Assembly (NCBI GenBank): GCA_015039365.1
Contig: WION01000007.1
Coordinates: 372,001 to 436,000 of the forward strand
Source: Amanita rubescens
Taxonomy: Eukaryota; Basidiomycota; Agaricomycetes; Agaricales; Amanitaceae
DNA: 64,000 nucleotides
Direction: 5' to 3'
Both the position numbers and the translations under genes were made by a program. Below are positions 35,301 to 49,079 of the stretch, piece after piece. The notes below the pieces were generated by a model that was not told the origin of the DNA, searched no databases, and was given only the letters and a program-made list of their open reading frames with translations. The number at the start of each line of letters is the position of its first letter. The first letter of the stretch is position 1.

Positions 35301-36592
35301 TTTAGGGTTTGTTTGTTTTCTCTGCTTGAAAACTTACTTTCCTGCTGACCTGCTTTCATTTAGAATTTGCATACATTGTTTTATATTTGTCATACCCAGT
35401 AATGTGGAAATTTGAGAAAAACCATGATAACAATATTAATCCAGACTCGCTGTTCTCCTTTGCTCAGGGCATATCTAGTGGGATTGTCAAATCTGGTATT
35501 GAAAGATTAACCATGATTCTCACTCTAGTGCAGCTTTGACATGCAGATCAAGGTTGTTCATTTGTGTTGAGATAAACAATTGTCGTAGGCTGGCATCATC
35601 AATTGAATTAGCAGTTGCCTCAGACAATTCAGGACAGTCATTTTCTGGTAGGTCCATATCTGTAACATCATTTTGTCACTACATTTGTTTTTATAATGGA
35701 CAGTGTTCATCAGTATCACCTTGCAATCGTACATAGGCTTTTGGTGGATGTTGAGTACTCATGACTTTAGGAAGATAAATTTCCTGGAAACTCTTGTCAG
35801 CATTAATGTTGGCCATGTCCCACCTGTTTTTGCCATTCTCTATATCATTCAATTTGGCATATTCATGGATTATTTGACCATCAAATTTGGTGAACACAGT
35901 CACCAAAGGAACTGTGGAGCAGAGTACCAAGAGAAACCCAAGTGAAACATTTGGCTTCAATGAAGCTTACCATTTCCTGTCCCTTTATTAAAAAACTCAA
36001 GTTCTGCAGATAAAAGAGGGCGAGGGCTGTCCATGGGTATGCAATACCTATGAATAGCTTGGTCAATGTGTGAAAAGGTTCAATACCATTGAGGATACCA
36101 TATTGTGTGCAACTGGTTCCTCAGCTCTCTTTCAGCAGAACACATCTCAATAAATTTCCAGACAATTTCTATCTCCTCTCTTCCTCCAGATTCAAAACCC
36201 TGTGAGTCATGGAAGATAAAGTTGCTTCCATCATATGTAATCTGATGCTCAATTTCATGTAAACCTCTCTAATGATTCATTGCATATTAAATATTATTTC
36301 TACATAACCTGTAATTTGACTCACCTCAATTGTTGGTGTGAAAGAGGCTTGCAGTGGTTCACCTGAAATGCACTGAACATACATTGAAAGTGCCTGTCCT
36401 TTGGCTTAACTTACCATTGTGGTCAAGTATGATGGGCTTTGTTCCATGAGCCACACCACAGACCTTTTCAAGAATAGTTGTTTTGCCAGCATTTGCTCTT
36501 CCTATTACAAGGATACGAAATTGGGAGCATTTGTATCTCTCCTTGAGCAATGCAGTACTATGCTCTATCATGTCTGTGCCTGATGCACACAT
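32376..36592 (-). CDS. P-loop GTPase with a 39-member microexon array
   Basis: Fungal GTPase of the GRANAGKTT type. Exons, minus strand: 36415-36592 (MCASGTDMIEHS..., G1 loop VIGRANAGKTT), 36325-36362, 36099-36268 (G3-like FHDSQGFESGG), 35971-36047, 35720-35911 (G4 TVFTKFDG; HPPKAYVRL), 35524-35659 (SLRQLFISTQ), 35396-35492 (IVIMVFLKFPHYW, possibly membrane-associated), then the microexon array (35349 down to 32929), then 32697-32747 (NELHSIFEVESETFSVT), 32636-32645, and 32376-32569 (LTIIAKLSFWIRE ... AINIQ-stop). Each junction is GT-AG except one GC-AG. Exon lengths sum to 1290 nt, one frame of 430 codons, no internal stop. Start is the first ATG before the G1 loop; an upstream exon is possible. 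Base and codon use are AT-rich unlike neighbours. Role unknown. Confidence 0.78.
32929..35349 (-). repeat. Tandem array of 39 microexons in ~60-nt intron units
   Basis: On the minus strand the region is a run of units built as YAG, microexon, GTRAGT. Reading from 35349 downward the microexons are 12, 3, 3, 15 nt, then 3-nt ones except for a 6-nt (34544-34549) and a 9-nt (34046-34054) unit; 35 of 39 are exactly 3 nt and all are multiples of three. Examples on plus coordinates: 35282-35284, 34862-34864, 34371-34373, 33903-33905, 33167-33169, 32929-32931. Mean spacing is about 63 bases. Intron interiors share a faded core (ctgccaggcaatctcatc, then tatgaccaacag), so the array grew by tandem duplication. 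No unit has lost a splice dinucleotide; one donor is GC (34301-34303). Joined, they add 49 residues in phase 0. Confidence 0.85.
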
Positions 36593-37321
36593 GTAAATTG
36601 GTGAACTTGATTGAGACAACCTTTCAACTTACTCAAAGAGTGAATGCCAACGGTGGTACCCAACACCATGGCTAATGTTGTGCTAATACAGTAGAGGCTT
36701 CTAACAGCAAACAATTGTATCAAGAGATGAGATTGAGAATGAGGTGATTATGTAGGAAAGTGTGAGATAAGGGATGCCAGCGGTTAGGTGTCTTGGGGAG
36801 GGGGTGCGCAGCACGGCGTCGGGGAAGTGGTGAGAGCACGACCCGGGCCTGGGAACGATGGCACGCTCTACCGAATGGATGAGCAGGCAAAGGTAAATTG
36901 GGCCTGGAGGAGCAATGTATAAACTTCTCCGATGGTTACTCAAATCTGCCGGTTACGTAAGGCCGTCCAAGTGCGATCGAAGCGCGATAGGGCCGTAGGA
37001 TCAGCCTTGAGGGATGATGGATCTGGGTGCGTTGCGTTCGAGAGAGAATGCGAAAGACGAGGGACGCTATCTAGTATCACGATGAGAGAAAACTATTGAG
37101 TGATACTAGGCGTCCGAGTTTGTGAACAGTGCGGCTGACAAACAAGTGACCGATCAACCCAAGTCTTCCAACAAGTTCGGGTACGGCGTTGCGTCCGAGG
37201 GAGAACGTCAGAACGACCAAGTTTTCTGGCAGCACCTAACTTATGTGTCACTTAACTCGCTAATAAATGACAAACAAGGTGTCTCCGCCACCGACGGTAG
37301 CCCTTGACGCCAGCCCCGTCT
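36593..37321. other. Upstream region of the GTPase gene
   Basis: No gene recognised. AT-rich composition ends near 36660 and changes to the GC level of the rest of the window. A possible 5' exon (ATG near 36671) is followed by a donor-like gtaagt, but it does not join in frame with the GTPase exon. Confidence 0.4.
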
Positions 37322-37920
37322 ATGCATATTCGCCGCCGTCTGCGCTAGATCACTCCCAAACGACACCGGTTCACCCTACATCGACTCCAACTTTCTAGCC
37401 TATCACCCGTGATATTTTGCGATATCTCCCACACGATATCCTTCTAGACCCACACGCAAACAATTAACCTTGGGGAAAACAATCAAGGAGGATTATTTGC
37501 TCATCTTCTCCATCCTCAGCCGCCAACCCTACACTTCCGTCACCACAGGTATAAGTTTGACACTGGCAAGCACATCAGGCTTAAAGAACGTAGGTGTGTT
37601 AGGCACCGTATCTCTCACCATTTTTCTCGCCCTCCCTTGCAATCATATATGTATTCCAACGAAACACATACCCCACTACATACTACGAAGAAAAACCCTT
37701 CTTCTTTTATCCAGCGCATACAAAGAATAGCAAAACAGCTATCCATGTCGGCAGGCTGTACGTTCGGAACTCCCACACGCACCCTCCCCCAATCAACTCT
37801 TTACGCAGCGTCCACTATCAACGACATTCCTAAAACACACCCACCCACTCGAAGATCGAAGAACATACTACACGGACGGGAGCGGTCAGCCCTTGTTGCC
37901 TGGCCACGCGCGATCTGACA
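37322..37920 (+). pseudogene. Decayed copy of the 30.4-32 kb membrane-protein gene
   Basis: Collinear with about 31080-31750 of the intact gene: GENNQG.....DYLL stretch (37466-37505), the LTLAS stalk region, a broken transmembrane region near 37600-37660, the tail ...FIQRIQRIAKQLS (intact gene: FAQRIRRIEKRLS), and the YY.DGSG-like end near 37870-37890. Deletions and frame changes rule out a product. Only the 3' half of the gene is present. Confidence 0.8.
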
Positions 37921-38287
37921 TCATGGGGGATGATATATGTATGCCTTGCTGAAGGATATTGATTGAACGCGAAGATAAGGCTGTCCACATACTAATCATT
38001 CCAGTTGACCCACCTCAAGTGATGGTGATGTGTTGCAGGAGGTGTTGATTTGATACCCAGAGATGCAATGTAATTTAGGCTTGGCTTTGAGTTCAAAACC
38101 ATATGCAACCTATCACTTGTGCACAGACCGACACACGCTAATTTGTCACCATTCAATAGGATTCAGTGGTCGGTAACAAACCCCTCTAAAAGTCTAAATT
38201 AGTCCTTTTTCCAGCCAGTACGTAGCAACCCCAACGTTGCTCTTTCATACAATGCATCTGGTACTTACTCGAAACCCACTTCGATCA
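37921..38287. other. Intergenic
   Basis: No gene seen between the relic and the 3' end of the transporter gene. Confidence 0.4.
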
Positions 38288-41200
38288 TCAGGACAACGCT
38301 CCGTTACCGTTGCAGTAATCTATGTTGCCTTTGGCTGGGTTACCCGCCCACTGTGGAGCAAAAAAAAACGTCGGTGAAGGAACGAATGGCATACGCCATG
38401 TACTCACTGCTGGAAAGGGTCTCGGAGTACCTGACGCGCCAAACACTGCGAACGAGAGGATGAATATCATCACTTGCGCGCCCCCGTCCAGCCCCCCTCC
38501 TAGTATATAATTATAATCTCTATACCACTTCGGATGGTACCGTCTGAGCCACAGCTGGGAAGCTAGCCCGACGAGGATGGTAGACGTCGCGATAGAGTTG
38601 ACGCCCGAAGCCAGCGCAGCGGTGTACTATCCGGCAAGGTTAGGCATGAAATGGTTAAACAATGCAAGAGACTTGCCATGTAAATGATGGGCAAAATAAT
38701 TGAATCCACCCGTACCAGTCCGATTTTGGGCCATCTCTAACGACATGCAACACGATCTTAGTCAACACCGCAAGACGAGTAGGAAGGTATGAGGCTACCC
38801 CTACCTTCCAGATAAGCCACTGAAAAAACGTTGGGCCCATTCCGATCGCCAAACCCATCGGTACGATAAAGTACGGTCCGTTTCTGCCATACACCTTCTT
38901 GGCCAAAGACCACGTCACAGCATTGGTGTTCAATGTTTGCGTGTATTGTCCGCTCCAGACATTGTTGCCGATCGGATCCAGCAGTATTTCGCGCCTCACC
39001 GTTACAATAGATACCATGACGACTGTTAGTGGAGGCGTCAGCAGGTGTTCGTATTGCCACAACTAGCAATAATACCATAGTTTACCATGGCTCCTGTAAC
39101 AAATTTCGACACGATCAGCGAGGCATTTAGCAAAGGGGAGAATACTCAAGAATCACCGAGGATAGTACCCCACACTTGCGTAAGGAACATGACTCGAGGG
39201 GGGATCTTCAAATATTGTCCAATTTTCAAGTCGCCTGCCAAGTTGATGGATGTAGCTACCACATCGTGGCTCCACATCGAAAACTGACAAATCAGTTCAA
39301 GCTTATCGTAACAAGCAACACTCGAAAAAACCCACATAGAGATTGGCAACAGGACGCCCTGGGTTAATTGCGCCTGCAACCATCTTCATCAAGAGGGTCG
39401 TGTCGATGCCATTGCCCATCCTCGCAAAGAGAAGTGTAGAGAACGGCTGACATGAGATAAGCCAAAGAAAAGATACGAAACCTTGGACACACACCGTTAC
39501 AAATGCGCCGAGGATAAGGGCAACAATATACGACCACCACGGCAGAGTTGTCTGCCCTCCGATCACGACAACCAAGCCTAAACGCGGTTACTTTGCGCTT
39601 GATGACAGCGGTAAATTGGTCTACAGACCTGCAACGAAGGCCAAGACAAGAAGTATCGCGTACCACCACATCGGTGCTTCCTTGTATTTTCTCATAGCCT
39701 ACGTAAAAACTTTAACTTAGTCAGCCAAAAGAATGCGATCGGGCTATTTGCCTGGTAGTGAGGGTCCGATTGCGTTCCGTCAAATGCAGATTTGAATGAA
39801 TCTTTGGCATAACCACCCCAAAACAGAAAAACGTGAGCAATAAGGCCTCCAATCTACTTTCATCATCAGATCAGTTTGTATAACCGATGAACGCGACGTA
39901 CAGCAAGGTTGGAAGCCAGATTTTGCCATGCAAATGAGCCCGTTAGGTATGGCAGACCCACCTCCGCCAACGCCGTCTGATTGACTTGAAAACTTGACCC
40001 AAAAACGGCGGCTTGATCATACACGGAACCGTTTGCCGAAAATACGGATGTCGAGAGCATGGGAAACGATTTAGACTAAGAGAACAAATCAGCGATAAAA
40101 TTGAAAAGAAAAAAAAAGGGAATGACACTGACATTCCACGTATTCGTATAATACATAGCTGTTAGGGCTATGTAACAGATGGCAAGACCAATCCATGAAT
40201 TAACTGGAAAAAGGAAAAGTTACAGCTGGGCAATGTATGCGGGGTCCGTACGATGCTTGCCTTGTTGCGTAATAGGTAGACTCATGAAGCTAGCATATAG
40301 TAGGTAAGATATCTCAGTGCAGTGCACAAACAACCCACTTACGTCGACCCAATATATTGCCAGTCCAGCGAAAGACTCAATAATCCAAGTCCTTCATTCG
40401 CTCCTGCACCCCCGAATATGTTTGTAAAGACATTCACCACGTTCTCCGATGCACGTTGAGATGCAAGACAAAAGATGTTTATGCTATTAAGCAAAGGGAA
40501 AATATACGATGGGATCACTTCAAAGATAAACATTCCCGTGAATGCGGTCCAGAACAACTTGATGCGCTTGACGTTTACAGAGGTATTGGCATTGTTGTGA
40601 AGAGCTAGCGGCGATAAAAATTAGTCAAAAATGGTTCTCTATCAGGTGTTGAATCGATGGTATACCTTGGAATACGGTGACAGCGGGCAAGTTCTAGCAC
40701 AGACGTCAAGTAAATTTCTGACATTAAGCAAGAAAAAACTAGTACCCACACTCCAATAGACCATCTCAGACGGATAGACCGTCAATGGTCGTAGAAGACC
40801 AACAAGTCCATAACTACAGAGAAGCTGTAGTGAGCCCTCTCCCGACAGCAGTTGAAAGTACAAACCCAAAACAAGCCGTTGAAAACGTAGCTAGCACGGC
40901 CGTGGTAGCTTCAACTTTAGTATCGTAATATAGCTGTTTGAAGCCAAGTTAGGATCTTATAGGTGGACCAACTATCAACACACTCTTTGCGCTGCAAAGT
41001 TCATGACAGCCGTACTCCCATTCGAGGCGGTTGATGCAACAAGAGAAGCTATAACATGCTATATATACACAATCGGCTGCATTAGACACCAGATCTACAA
41101 AAGCAAGACTGACTTGCTTCCTTGATCGTAAACTTGCCTGGATTGATAAAATGTATCGCAGGTCCCAAGAATTCGAAGCGAGTCCCAACGACATTCTCTC

Positions 41201-41659
41201 GATGCGGCATCAATGCGGCCCAAGCGATGCCGCAAGAATAAATGAACAACAGCAGAAAGACACTGGATATGTTCATCTGCACCGGTTTGAATAGATAGAT
41301 CTGCATGTCTTTAGCAAAGGAAAGGACCTCTCGTATCATAACGCGCAAGTAAGTACCTGGCACAAGGCTGCTCCCAAACCTGCAAAGACAGTTCCGAGGA
41401 CCATGGAGCGGAAAGTGAGCGCGTCATCCTCATCGTCCCTCAAGTCAACCACGAAACGAGAGACGTCCTCTCCCGTGGAAATGATAGGCTCTCCATTATC
41501 AATATCGCCGTAACTTTCGACAAAGATTTCCTCTTTCGCCAGAGATTCTTTCTCGTCATTTGTATATGTGCTGGCTGTTTTGACCAGTCCTTCACCATGA
41601 CTATGTGTCACTGCCAAAGCGTTGGCTTCTCCCTTAGGAGGCGCGACAGTGGACGACAT
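38288..41659 (-). CDS. OPT family oligopeptide transporter
   Basis: Proton-coupled small oligopeptide transporter of fungal plasma membranes. ATG 41659 (MSSTVAPPKGEANAL) opens a hydrophilic N-terminus, then ALTFRSMVLGTVFAGLGAALCQ begins the membrane domain. Family signatures: FLGPAIHFINPGKFTIKE (41100-41200), KIPPRVMFLTQVWGTILG (about 39150-39230), NVWSGQYTQTLNTNAVTWSL, and the C-terminal RRYHPKWYRDYNYILGGGLDGG, ending GNIDYCNGNGALS-stop at 38288. It has many short introns, more than I could place exactly, including a probable GC-AG donor after ILPIIYM (about 38677). The C-terminal extension with NPAKGNIDYC is typical of OPT. No disabling change noticed in the exons I traced. Confidence 0.85.
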
Positions 41660-42304
41660 GTAACGAGGTCTGAGGCTCCAGTAGCAAGGGAGAGACTAGG
41701 AAGGGCTTCACAGCAGCGGCCTCCTTAACCCCCCCCCCCATGAAGCCAGCAAAGTGACGTCCTCTTTCGCAACCTCGAGATGGCTTGCCAGGTTTGGCAT
41801 AGTACAGAGATAACGCAATTCTAATCTTGCATAAGAAGAGCTAGTACTTCTTTGTTAAAAAACCAGCGAGAGCTATTCAAAGCCTTGGCAAAGATAGACG
41901 GTGCTAAGTTCAAGGAATGTTTGTTAGCTTCTCTGATGTAATCATCCGATGGTATACGAGTTACGAGTTTCGGTGAGCGACTCGGATAACGATAATCCAT
42001 GTCGTCATGTCCGTACAGAATGGCAATAGTGAGTTCATTGCCGTGTGAGTGGGGGCGTAACAGGGCTCAAGCGCTCAAATCGGAATATGGCATCTGAGCT
42101 GGTAAGAGGAGAACGCACGTAAATAGGTGCAGACATCAACATCATCAATCCCTGCCGCAAATCAATTAACCAACAATGTACAATACTCATATGGAGCTTT
42201 GCCCTCAAAGCGCTTCGAGATCTTAAAAATAAGTCTCTGATCTTAGCTGCAGTGGGTCCAACTAGAACGAAAAATCATTATACTATGCTTGTAATCTACA
42301 CAAA
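41660..42304. other. Intergenic upstream of the OPT gene
   Basis: Includes an 11-base C run at 41729-41739, about 70 bases before the transporter start. No gene seen. Confidence 0.5.
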
Positions 42305-45010
<2,706 letters not shown>

Positions 45011-45769
45011 ATTGGAAAGGTGAATGCGACCGAGAGACAAAAGCGACGGTTAACAGCAGACCACGTAGATGTGTAAACAAAAGACCAAACAAGCGGAGAT
45101 GAACTGGGTCGAACTGCGCGCCTTATCTGGTCCTCCTTTTGCAATTTAACTTTACGGAGTTCGTCTTCACTCAACAATCGTGTCTGCGCGTCTTTTGAAC
45201 ACGTACTCTTTTCATTGCTCCTTTAATCCCATTCAGCTCCCACTTATGGTAATTTGACATTGTGCCACAAACCCATCTTGTTCACATCAACCCAAACCAC
45301 TTTGCAGTCTGCCGAGGTAACCCAATTCAACGCTCACGGGCGGCCCTTTTCACCGAGGGCAAAGTTCTAACTATTGTTCCAACTATATATCAGGCACTTG
45401 GTTAATCGTGTGAAACGACTGGAGCTGGCAGTGCAACTGCGCCGGTGCGAACCATATCAGGTCGAGCCATCAAGGAATTGTAATTGCTATCACTTTCCTC
45501 TTTCCCCTCATCATCTATGTCTAGCGTCGACATAAGAGCGCAGTTCCTGCACCTCGCGTGTCCGTAGAGACCCCATTTCTCATATAAATACCCTCATTGG
45601 CATCAGGGACGCCCATCTTTTTATACCCTCTTTCCCCCACTGTCCCGCGTTGCTTCCCAAGCTCCCCATTTCATCGTAGCCGGACGCTTCCCCCCCCCCC
45701 CTCAAATCTAATCCATTCGACATTCTACATTTGCAAGCTTTGTTTCGTTATTCAATCCAACTCACCGCC
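45011..45769. other. Divergent promoter region
   Basis: Upstream of both SEC23 and the next gene. Contains a 12-base C run at 45690-45701 in a pyrimidine-rich tract before the ATG at 45770. No gene seen; an open minus frame at 44986-45180 is the SEC23 first exon plus leader. Confidence 0.5.
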
Positions 45770-46498
45770 ATGGCTGAAGATCGCCTCGAAAGACTTAGAG
45801 AACTGCCTTTGCGTGGGTTTGATGAAATGTCAGACCATTCTACTTTCCCGCATGCCTCGTGTACTGATTATGACTCCAGAGACGATGATACCCCTTCTTC
45901 CGGCACCGCTTCTTTACCCACACCACAGCTCAACGCCGAAGAGCTTCACACCAACCAAGTAACACTCCTGTACGTCCGTATACATCGGCGTACCTCTTGC
46001 TTATAATTATGTGACAGAAATACGACTCCATTAGCCCCCCAAGAACCCGAAGTAGGAGTCCTCCAGGCTCCAGGTGCACCACTATTGAAAGACTACGATT
46101 CTTTCACAGAAGGATCTCGTGCTGGGAGCTTTGAATTCCTCTCTTCAGCTTCCGGGGACTTGTTTTACCCTATTATCACCTCCACCACCGAGATGATGGG
46201 AGGGCCATCCAATTCTGTCGGCTTCACAGTCGACGATCTCACCCACCTCGGCGATGACGATACTTGCATGTCCATCGAAGAGTGGAGAGCTAACGTGGCC
46301 CAAGACAGCTCATCGATACCATCATCAACCACCGCCAAGCGGCCACGGTCGCCAACACCAGAGGTGGTAAGACGCATTCGACCTCGAGCTCGTTCGCTCT
46401 CTTCTGCGTCATCGACTGCTAACGACTTTGATTGGTTCGCTCCCCTACCAGAGGGTATAGAGCGGCCTCCCTCCCGGGCAACCTCGGCCCCGGACTAA
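45770..46498 (+). CDS. Acidic, Ser/Pro-rich protein of unknown function
   Basis: Two exons. ATG 45770 has a strong fungal start context (ccgccATGg). Exon 1 encodes MAEDRLERLRELPLRGFDEM and an acidic Ser/Thr stretch; a GT-AG intron starting at gtacgt (about 45970) joins in phase to NTTPLAPQEPEVGVLQAPG. Exon 2 contains GSFEFLSSASGDLFYP, DDLTHLGDDDTCMSIEEW and a basic, Ser/Pro-rich segment TAKRPRSPTPEVVRRIRPRARS before the end at TAA 46498. The composition suggests a phosphorylated regulatory protein; the basic stretch could be a nuclear-localisation signal. I recognise no domain. Confidence 0.6.
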
Positions 46499-47529
46499 AT
46501 GAATTCAATGTGAAATCCTGCATCCCCTCTCTTCCAATCGCGCGGACAGTCCTAGAACACCGGACTAGTATGACTCATTCCCGTATTATTTCCATCGGGC
46601 GGACTTGATTGATCATCAGACCCCCTCGTTGCGATACCAGATATGTGCCCACGGAATCCACCTATCGTCATTCCGTTGCACCTGTCTGCCGTATTCGACG
46701 TAGAACGAGACAAATGATCAATGAACCATCTAACGATCGGGACAGGTTTATACCTGCCATCCTCGATCTCGACAATGTATTACTATCTATACGACAAAAA
46801 GTACCTCCCCTAGCCTCCTGTACCTCATCACCCCTCAAGCTATGTTGCCCTCCCATCTCCATCATGTACGCAGTAGCGTAGACGCCATGACCTGCATGTA
46901 GACGTTAACTTGAATCGAGTACCCCTGGAATTATATAACACGTTGTAAATCAACAAGCTATGCATTGCTGTCGATCGATCGATATTTATGAGTGGCTGTA
47001 CATCCCATGTGCCGTCACTGAGCTGAGTCGAACCCATCATCCCAACTACGGCAATCTCGGATTTTTAACTCAATTTTTAACTCGCGTACATACTAGCCGA
47101 CTCGGATTTCATTACGGGTAATAAAAAAAGAGTACAACAAAGTGTAAGCAGAACTGATCGTATTGGCGGACGCCGGACAGGAACCGCTTCCGTTGTTGTG
47201 TTCTATATATGTTTGGGAAGCACGACGAACGCGTAATGTCTTGATACTCAAGATGGAAAGACCCTACCCAGTATAAGAAGCCGATAGAATTAGACTCTAG
47301 CTTAATTGGTGTTAAAGACGGTCAGCGGACCTTCTACTCCGCTCCCGGAAAATTCATAGATGATATCAACTAAAGCAAGCTTTTGAATGCGCGCAAGTCG
47401 ATTGCCGTAAAGGGTTGTGACAAGCTCGGCTGAAAGACAGGAACAGGAACGAGCAAATGCCAATTTTGCTAGAATCGCATCTATTGTTCAATAACCAGTA
47501 CTCTGAACGGAAACATCCAACGTTGTTCA
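46499..47529. other. Intergenic between convergent genes
   Basis: 3' ends face each other here. No gene seen; several short unsupported frames only. A tandem gatcgatcgat occurs near 46974. Confidence 0.5.
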
Positions 47530-48757
47530 TTATATGACCATGATCTCTCCTTCATCAAAGTCTAGATCTTTGCCGACATCTTGCCAAGCATCCAAGTTCT
47601 TCAAGACTTCATTACATTTACTCTTCACAGAGTTGTAGGCTTCATTTCCGAGGAAAAGATGAAGTGGCCAAGGTCGCCCTTTGACTTTACCCTCCCCTTT
47701 GACAACGTCCACTACGAGCTCCATTGCTTTCTTTGGATCGCCTGTAAAAGATCCCGCGATTTCACGGAACTTTTTGCTGCTGATGGTCCGCATTTGATCG
47801 TAGTCGGATATCTGGTTTATGTTCTGTTTTTTGTCGGGAAGGACTGATACCCCTTTAGTTAGAAACCCTCCAGGTTCGACAATTGTTACCCGAATGTCAA
47901 ATTGTCGAATCTCGACGGCAAGTGCCTCACTAAATGCTGTTGTCGTGAATGAGAGCTAAATTAGGATTTAATGGTCGAACCGAAACTTACCGCGAACCGC
48001 AGCCTTGGACGATGCATATATACCTATGTGAAGGACAAGGCGAATATTTCGCCGCCTGATAAGTGATAACACATTAGGATTAAAATGCTTCGTTCTTACC
48101 TGTTTGCTGTGAGAAATAAGCTTCAGACAAGAACAGAATAAAGGCCAAAACGTGATCACTAACTGGTTTGTTCGGCTGCCAGCTCATCCGGCTACCCATC
48201 ATAACTATTGTTCCACATCTTGCGGCACGCATGTATGGAAGCGTAGATGTCGTGACATTGATAAGGCCATAGACGTTTGTCTTGTATAGCTCCATCAAAG
48301 CGTTCGACCTGCTCGTCCATGCAGAGTCATGGACTGAACACGGAATGAACCACCTACCCGCCTTCCTCGATTAGACTTCTGAATGAATAACCTTATTCCG
48401 TTATCAGCAAATTCTACAATGGTAGGTAAATTCACAAGACATGCCAGCATTGTTTACCAAAACATCAATCCGTCCCCAGAACTTGACCGCTTCGTCAATG
48501 CGAGTCTGGATGACTTCTTGGCTATCAGTGACATCGAGTTGCAGCAAGCGAAGATTATCTGAAGACGGAAAGTCTTGTATTTTCTCTAAGGATCTGACAG
48601 TTGCCACTACGAGATCTCCTCGCGCAAGAACTGATTGGACAAGACAGCGCCCCAAACCACTTGAAGTGCCTGAATTAGATATGAGAAGGACAAAATGCGC
48701 TTTATATGGGGTATCCTTACCAGTAATGAGCCAGACCTTGGGATTTTCATTCACCAT
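47530..48757 (-). CDS. Short-chain dehydrogenase/reductase (SDR)
   Basis: Classical SDR with Rossmann fold. ATG 48757 starts MVNENPKVWLITG; an intron splits the cofactor motif, which continues as TSSGLG (TGxxxGxG pattern). Then LQLDVTD, LVNNAG, a short exon SLIEEGG, NALMELYKTNVYGLINVTTSTLPYM, GTIVMMGSRMSW (catalytic Ser), YASSKAAVRG (YxxxK), ALAVEIRQF, VEPGGFLT, and a C-terminal exon ending GEIMVI-stop at 47530. Several small GT-AG introns join in phase. Substrate unknown; the C-terminal shape (DPKKAMELVVDVVKGEG) resembles fungal extended-tail SDRs annotated as NAD(P) oxidoreductases. Divergent from the first CAP-G gene. Confidence 0.88.
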
Positions 48758-49079
48758 TGACGGCGAAATAAGGATAATAAGATAGGAACGAGTTGCAGTT
48801 TACAGATATGTTGCTTATATTCGTTAACTTTGAAATCAGATGACTGCCCCTGACGGAGAGCCGAAACGATTGGTTATGGCCGGATGATTAAGCGGCCCCC
48901 TCTATCTCGGCCCGAGAATGAATGTTGGTGCTTCATTAATAGCTTCAAGATTATCGGAGGAGACTAGAGGAGACTGCGGTCAAGAGACTACGGTTTACTG
49001 GTGCGGGACCCAGGAGATAAACATGTGTAAATAAACACCGATCGCGTACTGTCCTGCGCCGTTGACGCGGCGCGCAACA
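48758..49079. other. Divergent promoter between SDR and CAP-G copy A
   Basis: 322 bases between opposite start codons, no other gene seen. Confidence 0.5.

Noticed and set aside
32929..35349. Regularly spaced short repeats, resembling a CRISPR array or simple minisatellite
   Set aside because: The repeat units are strongly diverged and what is constant is splice-site sequence on one strand, in a eukaryotic gene; no cas genes, no exact repeats.
36592..36619. Upstream extension of the GTPase frame to 36619
   Set aside because: That frame begins with TTG, not ATG; the first ATG in frame is at 36592, just before the G1 loop.
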